Below are positions 1 to 11,807 of a DNA stretch of 64,000 nucleotides, piece after piece. The stretch is taken from contig CM055897.1 in the NCBI GenBank assembly GCA_029582155.1, positions 91,339,829 to 91,403,828 of the forward strand. The letters are read 5' to 3'. This DNA is from Panopea generosa (taxonomy: Eukaryota; Mollusca; Bivalvia; Adapedonta; Hiatellidae). The notes below the pieces were generated by a model that was given only the letters and a program-made list of their open reading frames with translations, searched no databases and was not told the origin of the DNA. How positions within the stretch are numbered: position 1 is the first letter of the stretch; each line of letters begins with the position of its first letter. A program made the position numbers and the translations under genes.

Positions 1-261
1 ATTAATAAATAAGAGTCGCGACGAGAATAATCATTGTCCTCTAGTATCATTGCAGTCATTTGGAATATTTTCATTACTATTAGTGTCGATATCTCACATT
101 TTTTCCAGGTTGTCCTCTCTTCTCCCAATATTTGAAACGCTTCTACTAATATGAGAGACTATATATAAGTAAATCAATTAAGAATCAATTTATTTCAGGA
201 TATTACCATGTGTCAATATTTACTATATTTTGAAATAAGAAATGTGCAAAAAATTAAGCTT
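1..261. other. no feature recognised
   Basis: AT-rich sequence at the left edge, lying just downstream (minus strand) of the alpha exon. The third exon of that gene family (gamma) would be expected beyond this edge if the order seen at 24,226-23,650 holds. I see no gene, RNA or repeat here. Confidence 0.4.
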
Positions 262-1010
262 CTAATTTAACAATTGCCTGCTACAATAAACGTCAAAACT
301 GTTCGCAATTTCCATAGACACAGCTAATATCGATGCAGTGAACATTGATACTCTGTCGTAAATACAAATTGAAACGTTGTTTCCTGTAAAGCCGGCTGTC
401 GAGGATATAATAATTGATTTGTCAGCTATTTCCCAGAAGTATATTTGCTCATTCTTCTTATTAAAATGCTGAAAATTAGACATGTTCTTCCTCTTTGGGA
501 GCTCCTCAATGACGAATCTGAAACAAAACATAACGAGTCACCTTTGATTAGAATTCAACGAGCAATTGATAAACTGCATATACATCCTGCAGGAAAGAGT
601 TTCACTGCAAAATCAATTAAGTGGGTCTGTCAGTCACTTACAGAAGGACAATAGTTCTATTTAGATTCATTATGAAGTCTTATTCCACAATAATAACCAA
701 ATTGGCATATTTAATCCGTTATTTTTTTGTAATGGGAGTTAGTTAAATCCCATTCTTGTTTTGTTATAAATCAACAACATTACACTAGTTCAACTGAAAT
801 TTAATGCAATTAACGCCTGGAATAATAACACGAAAGTTTAATATGATAAACGGATTTTACAAACTTTCATTGAGTGAATAGAACACTTTCATTTTTTCAA
901 ACCATATCAGTTTAATGAAATAGCGGGGCAATGGTATCAAACTGTGATACAAAGCAATATAACATAAAACATGAAAGTTAGATATAGTACCAGTTAAACA
1001 TAGATGAATT
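262..1010. repeat. alpha block, left copy of the segmental duplication
   Basis: The stretch aligns by eye to 23,990-24,760 over most of its length. Shared landmarks are the acgtcaaaact start, the ctttgggagctcctc segment, the agattcatt segment, gttataaat and the acacgaaagttta segment. A shorter third match covers 22,250-22,540. Copies differ by many substitutions and indels, so the duplication is old. The block includes the alpha exon and the intron upstream of it on the minus strand. Confidence 0.75.
352..517 (-). CDS. alpha exon, copy A: open exon of a small unnamed gene family
   Basis: Minus-strand exon candidate. A polypyrimidine-rich acceptor (ttttgtttcag) lies just upstream, at 518 and above. 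The frame is open past the exon to 262, 89 codons in all. A conserved internal Met (reading MSNFQHFNKKNEQ) is a likely start, leaving the first residues as 5'UTR. A possible donor is AGA|gtatca at 351; a second, GAC|gtttat, is at 291. The paralogue at 24,077-24,226 keeps the EELPK, MS-F, FNK, WEI and DKSI residues but has stops, so this copy is the better preserved. The pattern of alternating hydrophobic strands weakly resembles the N-terminal half of proteasome assembly chaperone 4. That resemblance is inference and could be chance. Its first exon would be at about 10,526-10,640, and its partner gamma exon would be outside the window. Confidence 0.35.
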
Positions 1011-1086
1011 TAAAATTACATACAGTTTTACAAATATTTTGATATCGATCTACCTTCTCTAAGTTGTAGAGCTTAATCATATACTA

Positions 1087-1108
1087 GACTCAATCTCACG
1101 AAAAGTTG
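1087..1108 (+). repeat. left arm of a 22-bp inverted repeat
   Basis: This 22-base segment is the exact reverse complement of 3,927-3,948. It is preceded by acta, and the right arm is followed by acta, which would be a 4-bp target duplication. The pair could be the termini of an old 2.9-kb DNA transposon enclosing the decayed frame at 2,133-2,740. The right arm also abuts a LINE remnant, so a LINE-derived origin is the alternative. Confidence 0.5.
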
Positions 1109-2132
1109 CCAATTGCAGGTTTCAAGAATCAAATTTTGACAAATTGCTGACAATATTGTCAGTGTGATTCTTGTTTACACCATATCTCAGCAGTATAATT
1201 CCTTTTTTTTTCAACATAACTCGATAGTAAAGTATATTTTCGTATGAAAGAAGTCATGTCGCTGGAAAATTTAATACACATTATGGAAAACGTACCAGTT
1301 CATTAAAACCAATTAAAATTTGAACCTGTAGCATTTGTATCTTCTAATAACCTAATCATGTTGTTGCATAGAGACGAGTTAAGAAATCAATGATTGTTCC
1401 TTAAAAATACTTTCTAACGGGAATAAAACTCAAAACAAACACGTTTTAAAAATAATTATAACTGAAATGTATATTTATTTCCTTTTCCATAACTCTAGAA
1501 CAGGTAAAATAATTATAACAAAATGACATCAAAACAATTATTGTATGCGTATAGGAATGAAAACATAAACAAAAATGTCATCGGAAAATTAATGATCAAA
1601 TCGTTTCAAAAGTCAATGCTGTCTCGTAAATTAGTAATAATTGTCCCGTTAATTATACCTATATTAGTATATACGTAAAATGAAATATCCACAAAACTAT
1701 CCCCCAATAACATTAAAACTAAACTAATACGAAATGTCTATTATCAGTTATTTTTTGCATTTTTATATTAAGTATGGCAAAACATTTTATAAAAAAGCGG
1801 CAAATTATTTTCTGAATCATTTATATTGTATTTCTTAAATCAACATAAATTATCCAGCAAACCTATTTGGTTACGAGAAACTTACTATATATATATATAT
1901 AAATATATGAAATATAAAATCCATAATATTGCAATCTCCTTATGGTAACATTGCATGTGCTTAAAATTAACACGTATCTATTATAACATTTTGTCCCATA
2001 AATAACACAATGTATTGATTGTTTCCACCTTTGATGAAACCAATCACCTCGTCATGATGATGAGTTATTCGCCAAGTCTTTTTTGCAGTTGCAACAAGAT
2101 GGTAGCTTTTTAGAAGCACATTTCTCTCTCTT

Positions 2133-2740
2133 TCAAAACTTTATCTTCGTCAGCAGGCAATGAATGTAATGTGAATCGTGTTGTCTTGATTGTCGCTTTG
2201 CATGACATTTGTAACAATGATTGTCGTACAACGCAACTATGTAGTCATTTTCAGTGAATGTTTTATTTGTAATATTGCCATGCTCTTTATTAACCTCAGG
2301 TTGTGCAGTTTTTATGAGTACTTCATTAATGTTGGATCTAACATGTGGTAACATTACTCTGTCCAATTTACAAATATAATCGCTTTTAAATTCATGTTCA
2401 GCAAAACAGCCCTCACAATGGCATGTTGTTTGCCTCACTAACATATTGTCATTTCCTTCATGTGCGCTTCATATCTTCACACTCTTTGCCATTCGTCGTG
2501 TCTGTCTTCTAGAGTTTCAATTCAATTGTATGATCTTTTCAATGTTCGCGAAACTCATTTTTTTGCGGACACGTTTTCTTTGCAGTAAGTATTAAAAATT
2601 GCATTTTCGCTGTGACTGCCGCATGTGCTGCTTAATACATTGCCACAGTTGCAGCCAGGTTCGTGGTCAGGTTTATTTGAATTTTCGTCATCATTCATTA
2701 GCGCGGCATAATTATCGTTTTTGTATTTCTTGTGTTTAAC
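2133..2740 (-). pseudogene. decayed cysteine-rich reading frame, probably transposon-derived
   Basis: Two partial minus-strand frames lie in register. The upstream part (about 2,740-2,560) reads a Cys-rich segment with CNCGN and TCGSH before a stop. The downstream part (2,444-2,133, 103 codons) reads TTCHCEGC near its start and HCYKCH near its end. Between them the frame is broken. Cys pairs of this kind suggest a zinc-binding protein. I do not recognise the family. The frame lies inside the inverted-repeat pair at 1,087 and 3,948 and could be its decayed transposase or accessory gene. Confidence 0.35.
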
Positions 2741-2760
2741 CTAAAGCTTTACCGTTGATC

Positions 2761-3900
2761 ATTATTGTTTTAACCAATTTATTATATTTTTTGTGCTCTT
2801 TATTGTTTTCATGCCAAGGGACTTTGACCTGGTCATGCATGCTGAAATGTTAATGTGTTAGTAAACGGCTGGATTGAAAATAACTAGTGTGCACATGGAA
2901 ATAAAGCAACTAGATCAATTGGCGATCGATATATCATTAGCAATCAGACACCCTAATGGAAGCACATATATACACTTGTCATTATTACCCAATAACATGG
3001 AAATGTCGCAGAGAATAAAAGATGGTCATTGGTATATGCATTTGTTTAACATATTGAATGCACCTGGAGCAAATATTTTTTTCTTCTTCTAATTTACAGG
3101 ACACATGTATACCAATTTACGAGACACTTAGTTAATTAAAAAAAGAGTTTCTGACGCATTCAATTAAAATATATTATATATTGTGTCATTAACAGACATA
3201 TACATACGTGAATGTGAATGTGAATGTGAATTCAATATAAAATAAATATATCGCTTTCAATTCATCTTTATTTCAAACAGAAGTTATTTTAAATACATTT
3301 TATAACTGGTCACTGAGCATATGTGGGCATGCACGAACAACAAACCTCACTATTTGTTAATATACACACTTTAATAGTAATATGAGTTTCTTGTGTGAGC
3401 GTGTATAAAACCAAATCATCACTAATTACAATGTATCAATATAAAAATACATCAAATGTAAACCTTGCGAATTTTCTAACTAACATGACTGTCCATCATA
3501 ATGTACATATCTATGACATATAACTAGGTAATTAGACTCACAACATGGCGACAGGATAAGATTGAAGTTACATACAAGTAATCGTTTATCACTCAAAACG
3601 TTAAAATTAGCAGATGATTTTTCAGCTATTTCTTCCACAATTCTTGACGAATAAACATCCGAGTATAAATTAAATCGCGAAAGGAACATAAATTAGCGAA
3701 AATATGTGTGAACAAGCCTAAGCTAACGCATTTACGATAGAATTTGTCCTGTAAATAAGGCCTCGTATATCTGAAATCTTAATACAAATAAAATCCATTC
3801 ATCAAATGTAAGTACGTACTAATCGCTGACCTCTTACGTTTAGAATTATTTTAAATCTGCATAGTCTTGTATAAATATCTAATAACAATGTTCAAACCAG
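2761..3900. other. AT-rich non-coding stretch
   Basis: No coding region with support. A short tgaatg-type repeat occurs near 3,210-3,230. Frames here are short, with no recognisable motif and no second copy in the window. Confidence 0.4.
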
Positions 3901-3926
3901 TTCCGAAGCCCGATGACACTAGTTGA

Positions 3927-3948
3927 CAACTTTTCGTGAGATTGAGTC
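3927..3948 (-). repeat. right arm of a 22-bp inverted repeat
   Basis: Perfect inverted match to 1,087-1,108. It is followed by acta (3,949-3,952), matching the acta before the left arm. The Tx1-like LINE remnant starts immediately after, so either the LINE was cut here by the insertion or this arm is itself LINE coding sequence. Confidence 0.5.
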
Positions 3949-3949
3949 A

Positions 3950-5690
3950 CTAACCATATTTCTAGACCAAAATTTTATGCTTAAAACATTAAAACACTTT
4001 AATTTTGGAAACTGGGTTAAGTTATTTTATCCAGATTCCAAAAGTAGTGTTCTAAACAACGGCCACATGACAGATTTATTTCCTGTACAAAGCGGGTGTT
4101 CGTCAAGGTTGCCCTTTATCGCCATATTTATTCATTACTTGTATTGAACTTTTATCACATGAAATATATACAAACACACATATAAAAGGTATCAACCTCC
4201 AAGGAATAGAAGTAAAATTGCTCTTTTTGCTGACGATGCCACTTTTATAACAGATGGTTCGAGACATTCTTTTGATACACTTATCGATGTTTTAGAAAAA
4301 TTTTGTTATGTATCTGGACTAAAATTAAATAAAGGGAAATGTTACATTGCGGGTTCACTAAAATTAACATATATTAAACACCTTCAAGATAAAACAATCC
4401 AATGGAGTTCAGAAAAAGCAAAAGCACAAAAGCATGTGGAATCGTTTTTTTTTTAAAATAACAGCAACAAAACGCTTAATGTAAATTTTGTTACAAAACT
4501 CGGAGAGTTTAAAAACTGTCTAAAAAGCTGGCGGTACAGAAAACTTAGCTTATTAGGTAAAATTACAGTTACTAAAACCTTTGCGTTTCTATATTGATTC
4601 ACCCATTAACCTACAAACACCTTCTAAATAAAAAATAAACCAAATCAGTTCTTAAAAATGAATTATATCAATAAATCAAGTTGGATAAAATTATTTGATG
4701 AATCAAACAAGGGTTTATGAAAATAAATTAATTATCTAAGATCAACAACTATGGAGGCAAACTAATTTCTGAAAGTAAATTAACAGTGAACAATATTTTT
4801 AAATGGTTAAAAATGACACCTTCCTCCAACAAATCTTTGTATCTAGGTCTAATATAATAAATAACGATATACAATATATATGCAAAGAAATCATTTGGAA
4901 TAATTGACATAATCAAACAGAACAAAAAACTTTTTATCATAAAACTCGGCATGATTAAGGAATAAAAGTCGTCGAGCAATTATATAATTATAAAAAAACA
5001 GATGTTTACACATTTAAAGAATTTAGTGAGCTTTATAAAATACAAAAAATAAAAGGATTTTTTTAAATACAGTGAACTTGTCTCGTGTATTCCAAAATTA
5101 TGGAAATTTTGTTTAAAATCTGAAAAAAATATTACCACAACAAAATAACAAGCTTTTAAATGATAGTTTAACTAGCAAAAAAACAACAACAAATAACTTC
5201 TAATACAACTATCAATTAAAACTAGAACCAAGCTTGAAATCGAATCAACAACTCAAATGGGAGACACTTTTTCCTTGTAACGATCTAAAATGGCACAACA
5301 TATACACTTTACCTTTTAGATCCACAATCGACTCAAAAATTAAGAAATGAACACTGCATATTTTGCAATATGGATATAGAACAATAAATCACCTTTTGTG
5401 GGGAATGTATACATGCACTGGATTAACACCACACCTAAGAAAGATGAATATATACATACCATTTCTTTCGGATCGATTAACTCGACGGAAGTAGTTAATT
5501 ACATTATTTTCTTAGCAAAATATTATATTTTCATGAATAAATATCAAAATGACACACCTATATGTTCATCTTACATAAACAAATAGCAATCGAGGAAAAA
5601 ATAGCAATGAAATACGATAAACTTGTCAAACATAACAATAAATGGAGATTTTTTCTCTCTTACTTAATATAAACTATTTCATTAAACATT
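3950..5690 (+). pseudogene. Tx1/L1-like LINE remnant, reverse transcriptase to C-terminus
   Basis: Stitching frames gives a non-LTR reverse transcriptase. It reads a HFNFG...NWVKLFY segment near 4,000, GCRQGCPLSPYLF across a frameshift near 4,090-4,130, the catalytic LFADDA motif near 4,225, and LKLNKGKC near 4,325. A thumb-like segment KSWRYRKLSLLGK follows near 4,530. The tail (about 5,240-5,690) includes an open 62-codon piece at 5,398-5,586 and a CxxC segment at about 5,360. The order and motifs fit Tx1/L1-type elements with a C-terminal Zn-binding tail. Endonuclease and the RT N-terminus are missing. Many stops and frameshifts show it is dead. Confidence 0.8.
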
Positions 5691-5911
5691 ATTTTATAGC
5701 GAACATGGTCTTAATATTTTGAGTGGTGGTGTAACATATGCTTATAAAATTATATCGGAACAAATTTTGTGATGAAAAAGTCGATCATTATGAATTGTTT
5801 ATATATGCAGTTACTTATTGTATTATTGTGTTATATTGTATTGTGACACTGTTTTATTGCTATACTATGCTGATTTATGAAATAACAAGAAATGTCACTG
5901 GTAAGTGTCGC

Positions 5912-5937
5912 ATGCCCCCCCCCCCCCCCACACCCCC
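5912..5937. repeat. poly-C tract
   Basis: A run of 13 C followed by ac and more C. Its length is likely variable and prone to sequencing error. It is not part of a longer motif that I can see. Confidence 0.8.
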
Positions 5938-6039
5938 AAATGGTCGTTGAAAAATAACGATGTAAGGTAGCGATGTGTCCATGAATATAATGAGTAATGG
6001 ACTGATGTTTCAGACTATACATGCAATTTCATGTTTTTT

Positions 6040-6840
6040 ACATTAAAGCGTGACCTTGACCTTTGTGTAACCTTGACCTTTACATCTGATGTAATGGACT
6101 TCGTATTTCAACAGTTAAATGCTGCTGAAACATCATCATGACATGTGTCAAGCTATTTCAAAATCCCTAAATGTAAGACAAAGTTACAGATAAATTGTTG
6201 ATAAATTGAGCCAAGTGTTTTTGAAATTCATCCATGTATGATAAAGTTAAAGGACGGACTTGAAATCTCAAACAGATTCAAAGTATTGTCATACATACTA
6301 AAAATGTAAAATTGTGGCCTTGACCTTTAAGGTACGGGTGTGGGTCTTACTCGCGACACGTCGTCATGTTATGTTGATCAATTGTAGCAAGTATCATTAA
6401 AATCCATCTATACATGACTAAGTTACAGGCCGGACAAAAAATCTCACACAAACTCCAAGTGTTGTCAAACAAACTCAAATTGTGACCTTGACCTTTGAGT
6501 TACGAATGTGGGTCTTACTCGCGACACGTCGTCATTTTATGTTGATCATTTGTAGTAAGTATCATTAAAATCCATCTATGCATGATAAAGTAACAGGCCG
6601 GACACGAAATCTCACACAGACTCAAAATGTATTCAAACAACCTCAAATTGTGACCATGACCTTTGAGGTACGGTGTGGGTCTTACTCGCGACACGTCGTC
6701 ATATTATGTTGATCATTTGTACCAAGTATCAACAAAATCCATGTATGCATGACAAAGATACAGGCTTGACGGACGGGCGCTGCGATTACTATATGTCACC
6801 CCCAATTTTTTTTTGTGGGGTGGGTGGGGGAGGCATAACA
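6040..6840 (+). repeat. tandem-core element, about 170-180 bp unit, about 4 copies
   Basis: Four imperfect units share gaccttgacctttgaggta, gtgtgggtcttactcgcgac, atgttgatcatttgtag and gacaaagttacaggccgga. Unit starts are near 6,050, 6,310, 6,480 and 6,645. The last unit runs into gacggacgggcgctgcgatt and then a C-rich/G-rich end (6,797-6,832) and aggcataa. The same unit recurs at 45,230-45,830 and 46,960-47,145. This is a non-coding interspersed repeat with a tandem core and a GACG-rich, hairpin-like terminus. Confidence 0.85.
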
Positions 6841-7379
6841 TAATAAATTATAACAAAAGTTATAACCTAACAATTAGAGAACAAAATAAGGCCCCAAAAA
6901 TATATGTATAACGGAAACAAAGCTTGAAACAAATAAATTACAATACATAAGCTTTGTTTTTTATAATACACTAACAGAGCATATAATCAGGACTCAAATA
7001 TGATAAACAATATCATAAATGTAATGAAACAAGTTAAATATAATAATTGCAAAACGAGTTTAAGAACTGATAGTTTGGTTTAAACATATTCATTCAAATG
7101 TACATATATACACATAAGTTTAGGTATAAATATGGATTAGAACGGAAGATAAAATCTTATAAAGTTCTTTTCCATGACATATATCAATTGTGAACAAATT
7201 TGGCAGATATTCAACAATTTGATTTATGCTCTTAGCATTACGAATATAACATAGTTCAAAATATATTTAATAAAAATGTTTAACATACTTTTAGGAATAT
7301 TGTTTCTGATATATTTAAGAAACTTAGAAAATGAAGTGAGTAATTAGAAAAAAAAGAAAGGTGATTAAAATGATTAAAG
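6841..7379. other. AT-rich stretch, possible LINE 3' UTR
   Basis: No coding signal. Downstream (minus strand) of the CR1-like LINE below, so part of it may be that element's 3' untranslated region. I could not place the 3' terminus. Confidence 0.35.
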
Positions 7380-8320
7380 TAATGAATAATTATGTGAATT
7401 CACATAATAATAACGGTTAACATTTTTGGACAAGTTCTGAACGGCATGAACGAAATTGGGAGACGGGCTGACCTCACCACGTAAATAGAAATAGCCTTGT
7501 TATTTCTTCAGACTTACTTACATGTTCAGGAGAAACGATTAGTGGATAAATGTATGTGTGAACTGCTTTAAATATTTTAACATTATTGTCATAAGAGAGT
7601 TGTGGTTCACCAAAAAGAAGTCTATTTAAAGAAACTGTACCTTACTCACTGACAGATGTCAGAAGTGGTATGCGTTGATGCTGGTAAAGGTGACACTTGA
7701 GAAAGCAGTGAGCTGTGCTTTCTATTTGTCCACATGTACACAGGGGGGTGGGGGAGTCTTCACTGTGTTTAAGAAATAGATGTTGTTTAAGTGCACTACA
7801 ACTCGTTCGGAGGCGGGCATGCAATAATTGGCATTTCCTTGTACCTATGTAAAAGAATTTAGGTACTTTTGGTTCGTTACTTTCGAGTTTATGTTTAAAA
7901 GCATTCAGAGAAGAGGCTTGTCTTGTTTCAAGTGGGAGAGTGTTCCAGTCACGGACAACGGAAGGAATAAAGGAATTTGAGTACAGAGCTTCTTGAAGAA
8001 GGAATTTGAATATTATTATTATGTCTGAGGTTGTACGTTGAACTTGCATTTGTAAGAGAAGGAACCAATGAACATAGATATGATGGGACCATTCCGTGGA
8101 TCATTTTATAAAAAAGAGTAAGTTTGTGTTTAGTTCGACGCGTTTCAAGACTTTCCCATTCTACTTCAGAATTCAGGTTATTGATAGATATAGGTTTTGT
8201 TACTCCAGCTGTTATTCCTGCAGCTTCATTCTGTATTTTATCAAGTTCATATTTTTCATAATTTGTACAGTTATCCCAAATAACATTGGCATATTCCAAT
8301 AAGGGTCTTATAAATGACAT
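7380..8320 (-). pseudogene. CR1-like LINE, C-terminal region of ORF2
   Basis: Continues the RT below on the minus strand after a frameshift. The segment at 8,320-7,949 reads FIRPLLEYANVIWDN, typical of the RT C-terminal region (a 'leyas.vWd' motif). A shift to the overlapping frame (8,049-7,642) reads SFIPSVVRDWNTLP, LNAFKHKL and a C-terminal CxC...HCFLKC Zn-like motif. Degenerate coding continues to about 7,400. This is the ordinary tail of CR1/Jockey-group LINEs. Frameshifts mark it as inactive. Confidence 0.8.
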
Positions 8321-8391
8321 GTGGATTGTTTCTAGTGATTTTCTATCTAACTGAGTTTTCTCATAATATTTATTCTAGACCAAGCTTTATT

Positions 8392-9412
8392 CTAAATATA
8401 GTCAATATGAGTGGGCCAGCTGCAGTTATTTGATAAGTATACTCCTAGATGTTTGTGAGATGACACATCTATAATTTGTTGGTTCTGCATAAAAAGTGGG
8501 GGATGAATGGGTTGAGTGCATTTGCGAGTTACATGCATTGATTCTGTTTTGGATGGATTAAAAGTAACCAGCCATTTATTTGACCATTCAGATATTTTAT
8601 TTATGTCAGAAAAAAATGTCTGTGCAGCATTAACAATATCATTATTATGATTAATTATAAAGTAAAGGCTTGTATCATCGGCAAAAAGTCGTATGTTGGA
8701 GTGAATATCAGATACTATGTCATTTATATAAACTAAAAACAGAAGAGGACCTAATATAGATCCCTGGGGAACACCGGCTTTAAAGACCTCGTGCCTGGAA
8801 TGACAACACATTGGCTTCCGTCTTTAAGATAGTCAGTTAAAAGATTCAAAAGTTGACAAGATATACCAGCTGCTTTGAATTTAGCCAACAACCCTTTGTG
8901 CCAAACTCTATCAAAGGCTTTACTTATATAAAAAAATACAACTCTGACCTCTTCACCATCGTCAATCGCTTTGCAGAAGGTATTGTAAAAAAAGATAGCT
9001 GGTTGACAGTTGAATCACCAGGCACAAAACCAGATTGAAATGAAGAGAGAAAGTTACTATCTCGAAAATAATTGAACATATGCTTAAATATGAGCCTTTC
9101 AAATACTTTATTCAATACACTAAGAAGTGAAATTGGTCTGTAATTATTAGCCAAAGATGGACCTCCTTTCTTGTAAATAGCACATACGAACGCTTCCTTC
9201 CAAACTTTAGGATAAAAACCGTTTGTTAAACAAGTGTTAAACAAATCACACAGTGGGGTCGATAATTCATTACTTAGTTCACGGAGCACATAATTATTAA
9301 TTTCATTGGGACCTGAGGCTTTTCCAACTGGTAACGACTTGAGAATACTGCACACATCGATGGGTAGTAAAGCAACATCTAGTAAAACTGGGATGTTTTG
9401 TCTAGGTATCAA
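8392..9412 (-). pseudogene. CR1-like LINE, reverse transcriptase domain
   Basis: The minus-strand frame 9,412-8,924 encodes the RT fingers: GKASGPNEINNYVLRE, FYPKVWKEAFVCAIYKKGG, NNYRPISLLSVLNKVFE and SSFQSGF. A frameshift near 9,020-8,930 breaks the AFDxVWH region. The second frame (8,811-8,392) holds GVPQGSILGPLLFLVYIND, the catalytic LFADDTSL and HKHLGVYL. Motif order and spacing are standard for CR1/Jockey-group non-LTR retrotransposons. At least two frameshifts make it non-functional as read. Confidence 0.9.
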
Positions 9413-9672
9413 AATAGGTGGTTCAATGTTATCGTCATTTAAGATTGACTGAGATTGGAAAAATTAATTTAGTAAGTTGGCTTTTAGCTCAAAATCGGAA
9501 ATAATAGTTCCATTGTCATTCAGTGGAGGAATTGCTGGCTTGTCATTTGAAGAGATGAACGACTTTAATATTTTTTCACCAGTCTTTGGGAGAGAGAGAT
9601 ACAGAATTAAGTTAACTTGCTAAATTATCATAGTATGACTGCTTTACTTGGCGTATAAGTTGGACGACCTCA

Positions 9673-10190
9673 TTACGTTTTTTTTTTAAATCTGTTCCAG
9701 TGGTATATTTCGTTAGATCTCTTTGCCGTCTTAACAAGTCTTTTACGGGCCCTAATATTCTTTTTTAACTCAGTGGATATCCTCGGAAGTGCATGCGGTT
9801 TAATTTTAATGATTTTATTTGGAATACATATATTTGAAAGTTCATTAATTTTATTAGCAACATTGGTAGCATACATGTCTACATCATCGCTAGATAGTTC
9901 GTTCCAGTTAGTTTGAATAATTTTATTTTTTAAAAGAGCATAGTCACCAAGTTCATACTTCCAAATATGTCTCTCAAAAGCTAATTGTTTGTTTTTCTTG
10001 AATTTTGATATACCGTATATCGGACAATAGAATCGGATATCTTGATTAGAAACGGATCTGCGACACAACTTTTAATAAGGCTGTCCTTATTACTTAAAAG
10101 TAAAATATCAATTAGAGACGATGAATTCTCAGTAAAGTGGGTGGGATCTTTAATATATTGAAATAGACCAAACTGATAGTTTATTTAAAA
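9673..10190 (-). pseudogene. CR1-like LINE, end of endonuclease and linker to RT
   Basis: Reading minus from 10,190, a degenerate GLFQYIKDPTHF-like segment and SSLIDILLLSNKDSL correspond to the C-terminal part of an APE-type endonuclease. An open 131-codon stretch (10,068-9,673) then reads SNQDIRFYCPIYGI, ending in a Lys/Arg-rich linker. The element stops at about 10,190, so it is 5' truncated within the endonuclease. Beyond it lies the beta block, which is shared with the other duplication copy that lacks the LINE. The insertion therefore post-dates the duplication. Confidence 0.75.
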
Positions 10191-10525
10191 AGATAAAATA
10201 AACCAGGGCGCACAACTATATTTTATATAACATCCATACTGTTACATTAAGTTGTGTACAGCAACAAAAACAATGTCAACTAACATTACTCATCTACCCA
10301 AATTTTACATTTTTACACTTTCACAAGCAAATACCTGATAACAAAATGACGGCTTTTACAATATCTATGTGCTTGATATGTGTTGTATTCAATATATATA
10401 TTGAAATTATATATATATCAGGGCCAAAGATGTAATTATTTCTATATTTTTAAACGCCACTATGCGATATTTTTGTTTTATATGGTACCTATGATGCACT
10501 ATATTACATTGGTGATAAACCTTAC

Positions 10526-10640
10526 GAGCTGGAGCCATATTGACTTTGCTTTGTCGTGATGAATGTGATTTAAAACTCTCCCCTCAGTATAAGATTTAAT
10601 GACGCTCACTGTCAAGTTATTAAATTAAAATACCCCTGGA
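10526..10640 (-). promoter_or_regulatory. conserved first exon / promoter candidate, copy A
   Basis: On the minus strand this reads through a G/A-rich leader to ATGGCTCCAGCTC, followed by a strong donor gtaagg at 10,525. About 110 bases are almost identical to 25,322-25,437 (roughly two differences), while flanks on both sides are clearly more diverged. The short frame (Met-Ala-Pro-Ala) could be a true start, or the exon could be untranslated. Splice phase to the alpha exon does not fit the Met frame, so I favour 5'UTR or an unresolved structure. High conservation could reflect promoter constraint or gene conversion. Confidence 0.4.
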
Positions 10641-11807
10641 CTCTTAAGGAAATGAAACTTAGGTTTCACATTTAATGAAACGTGTTATTACCTTGGGACT
10701 CGTAACTATTTCAAAACAAAGAAGGTGGGTGTGTTAACCGTATCCATAGAACATCCTGTAACATATACCATGGACTGGCTCTGTTTTGATGCGTGATTTA
10801 ATACATAGCAAAACCTGAACTGAGTTGTTCTAAACGTTGCTAGTTTAACACTCCCTTGTGTGAAATTGTGTATGTGTGATATGAGTAAACTTCAAGAACA
10901 ATGGACTATCGAAGTAGAATGACATGTTTTACGATTGCAAGTAGTGATGGTAACATTAAATGTATTAAATTTGATATATACAGGATTCGAAGTGTACTTA
11001 ACTATAAAATGAACACGCTTGATTTCGCCACGTTCTCTGGCAATATCTGATTTAAAATTGTATTTGTGAATTTAACCACGTACTACCATGTTAATTTAGT
11101 TGCTTTTTAGATTACCTGGCTTATAGGCTAAGTGCCACCATTGGCAACAGAAAATGCTTCCGTATGGTATTAGCATAATAGCGGTTATAAATAATCATTG
11201 TTTCTCTTTCTTTAAAAATGCATTTTCCTTATGTTAATGCTCATTTTATATATGAATGGAACGATTGATGTATTTTGAACATTTTGAAAACATTGTCATG
11301 TTTGAATTGTAAATTTAGAAAAAAAATGGTGCTTGGAAATCGGGGTATGAAAAGACGATTTCGGAAATCTACTTTCACTTTGTCAACAGTGTACTTTTTG
11401 AATAGAAAACAAGTCTTATATGACCCATGACCCCTACTTGTCTCATCATATTTTGGTAGTGCAGAGGTTGACAAACAATAACATGTAAGTTTCACTTCTT
11501 TCATTTGGGTGTCTCTATGAATGACAACCCTTTATACTCTTTTTAATTACTATAGATAAAGAACAAAAATCAATGATGCTCTACACCATGCGAATTATTG
11601 CCATTACGTACCATTCGGTGTCGCCAACCTCGGCGTTATTGACCTCGTTAGCAGATATATTACCTAGATGGCGTATGTTCTGCTCGGGTGACCCCTGTGT
11701 TAATGCTGTAGTTTAATCTTGCAACATTTTAATACGATTTTACTTCTTCCAAAAATACTATGACAATACAGAAAGCCACCATGCGTCCATCAATGAATTC
11801 ACAATAC

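Noticed and set aside
1200..1212. Polypyrimidine tracts and scattered TATA-like motifs as promoters
   Set aside because: In AT-rich DNA such motifs are too frequent to support a call without an associated gene.
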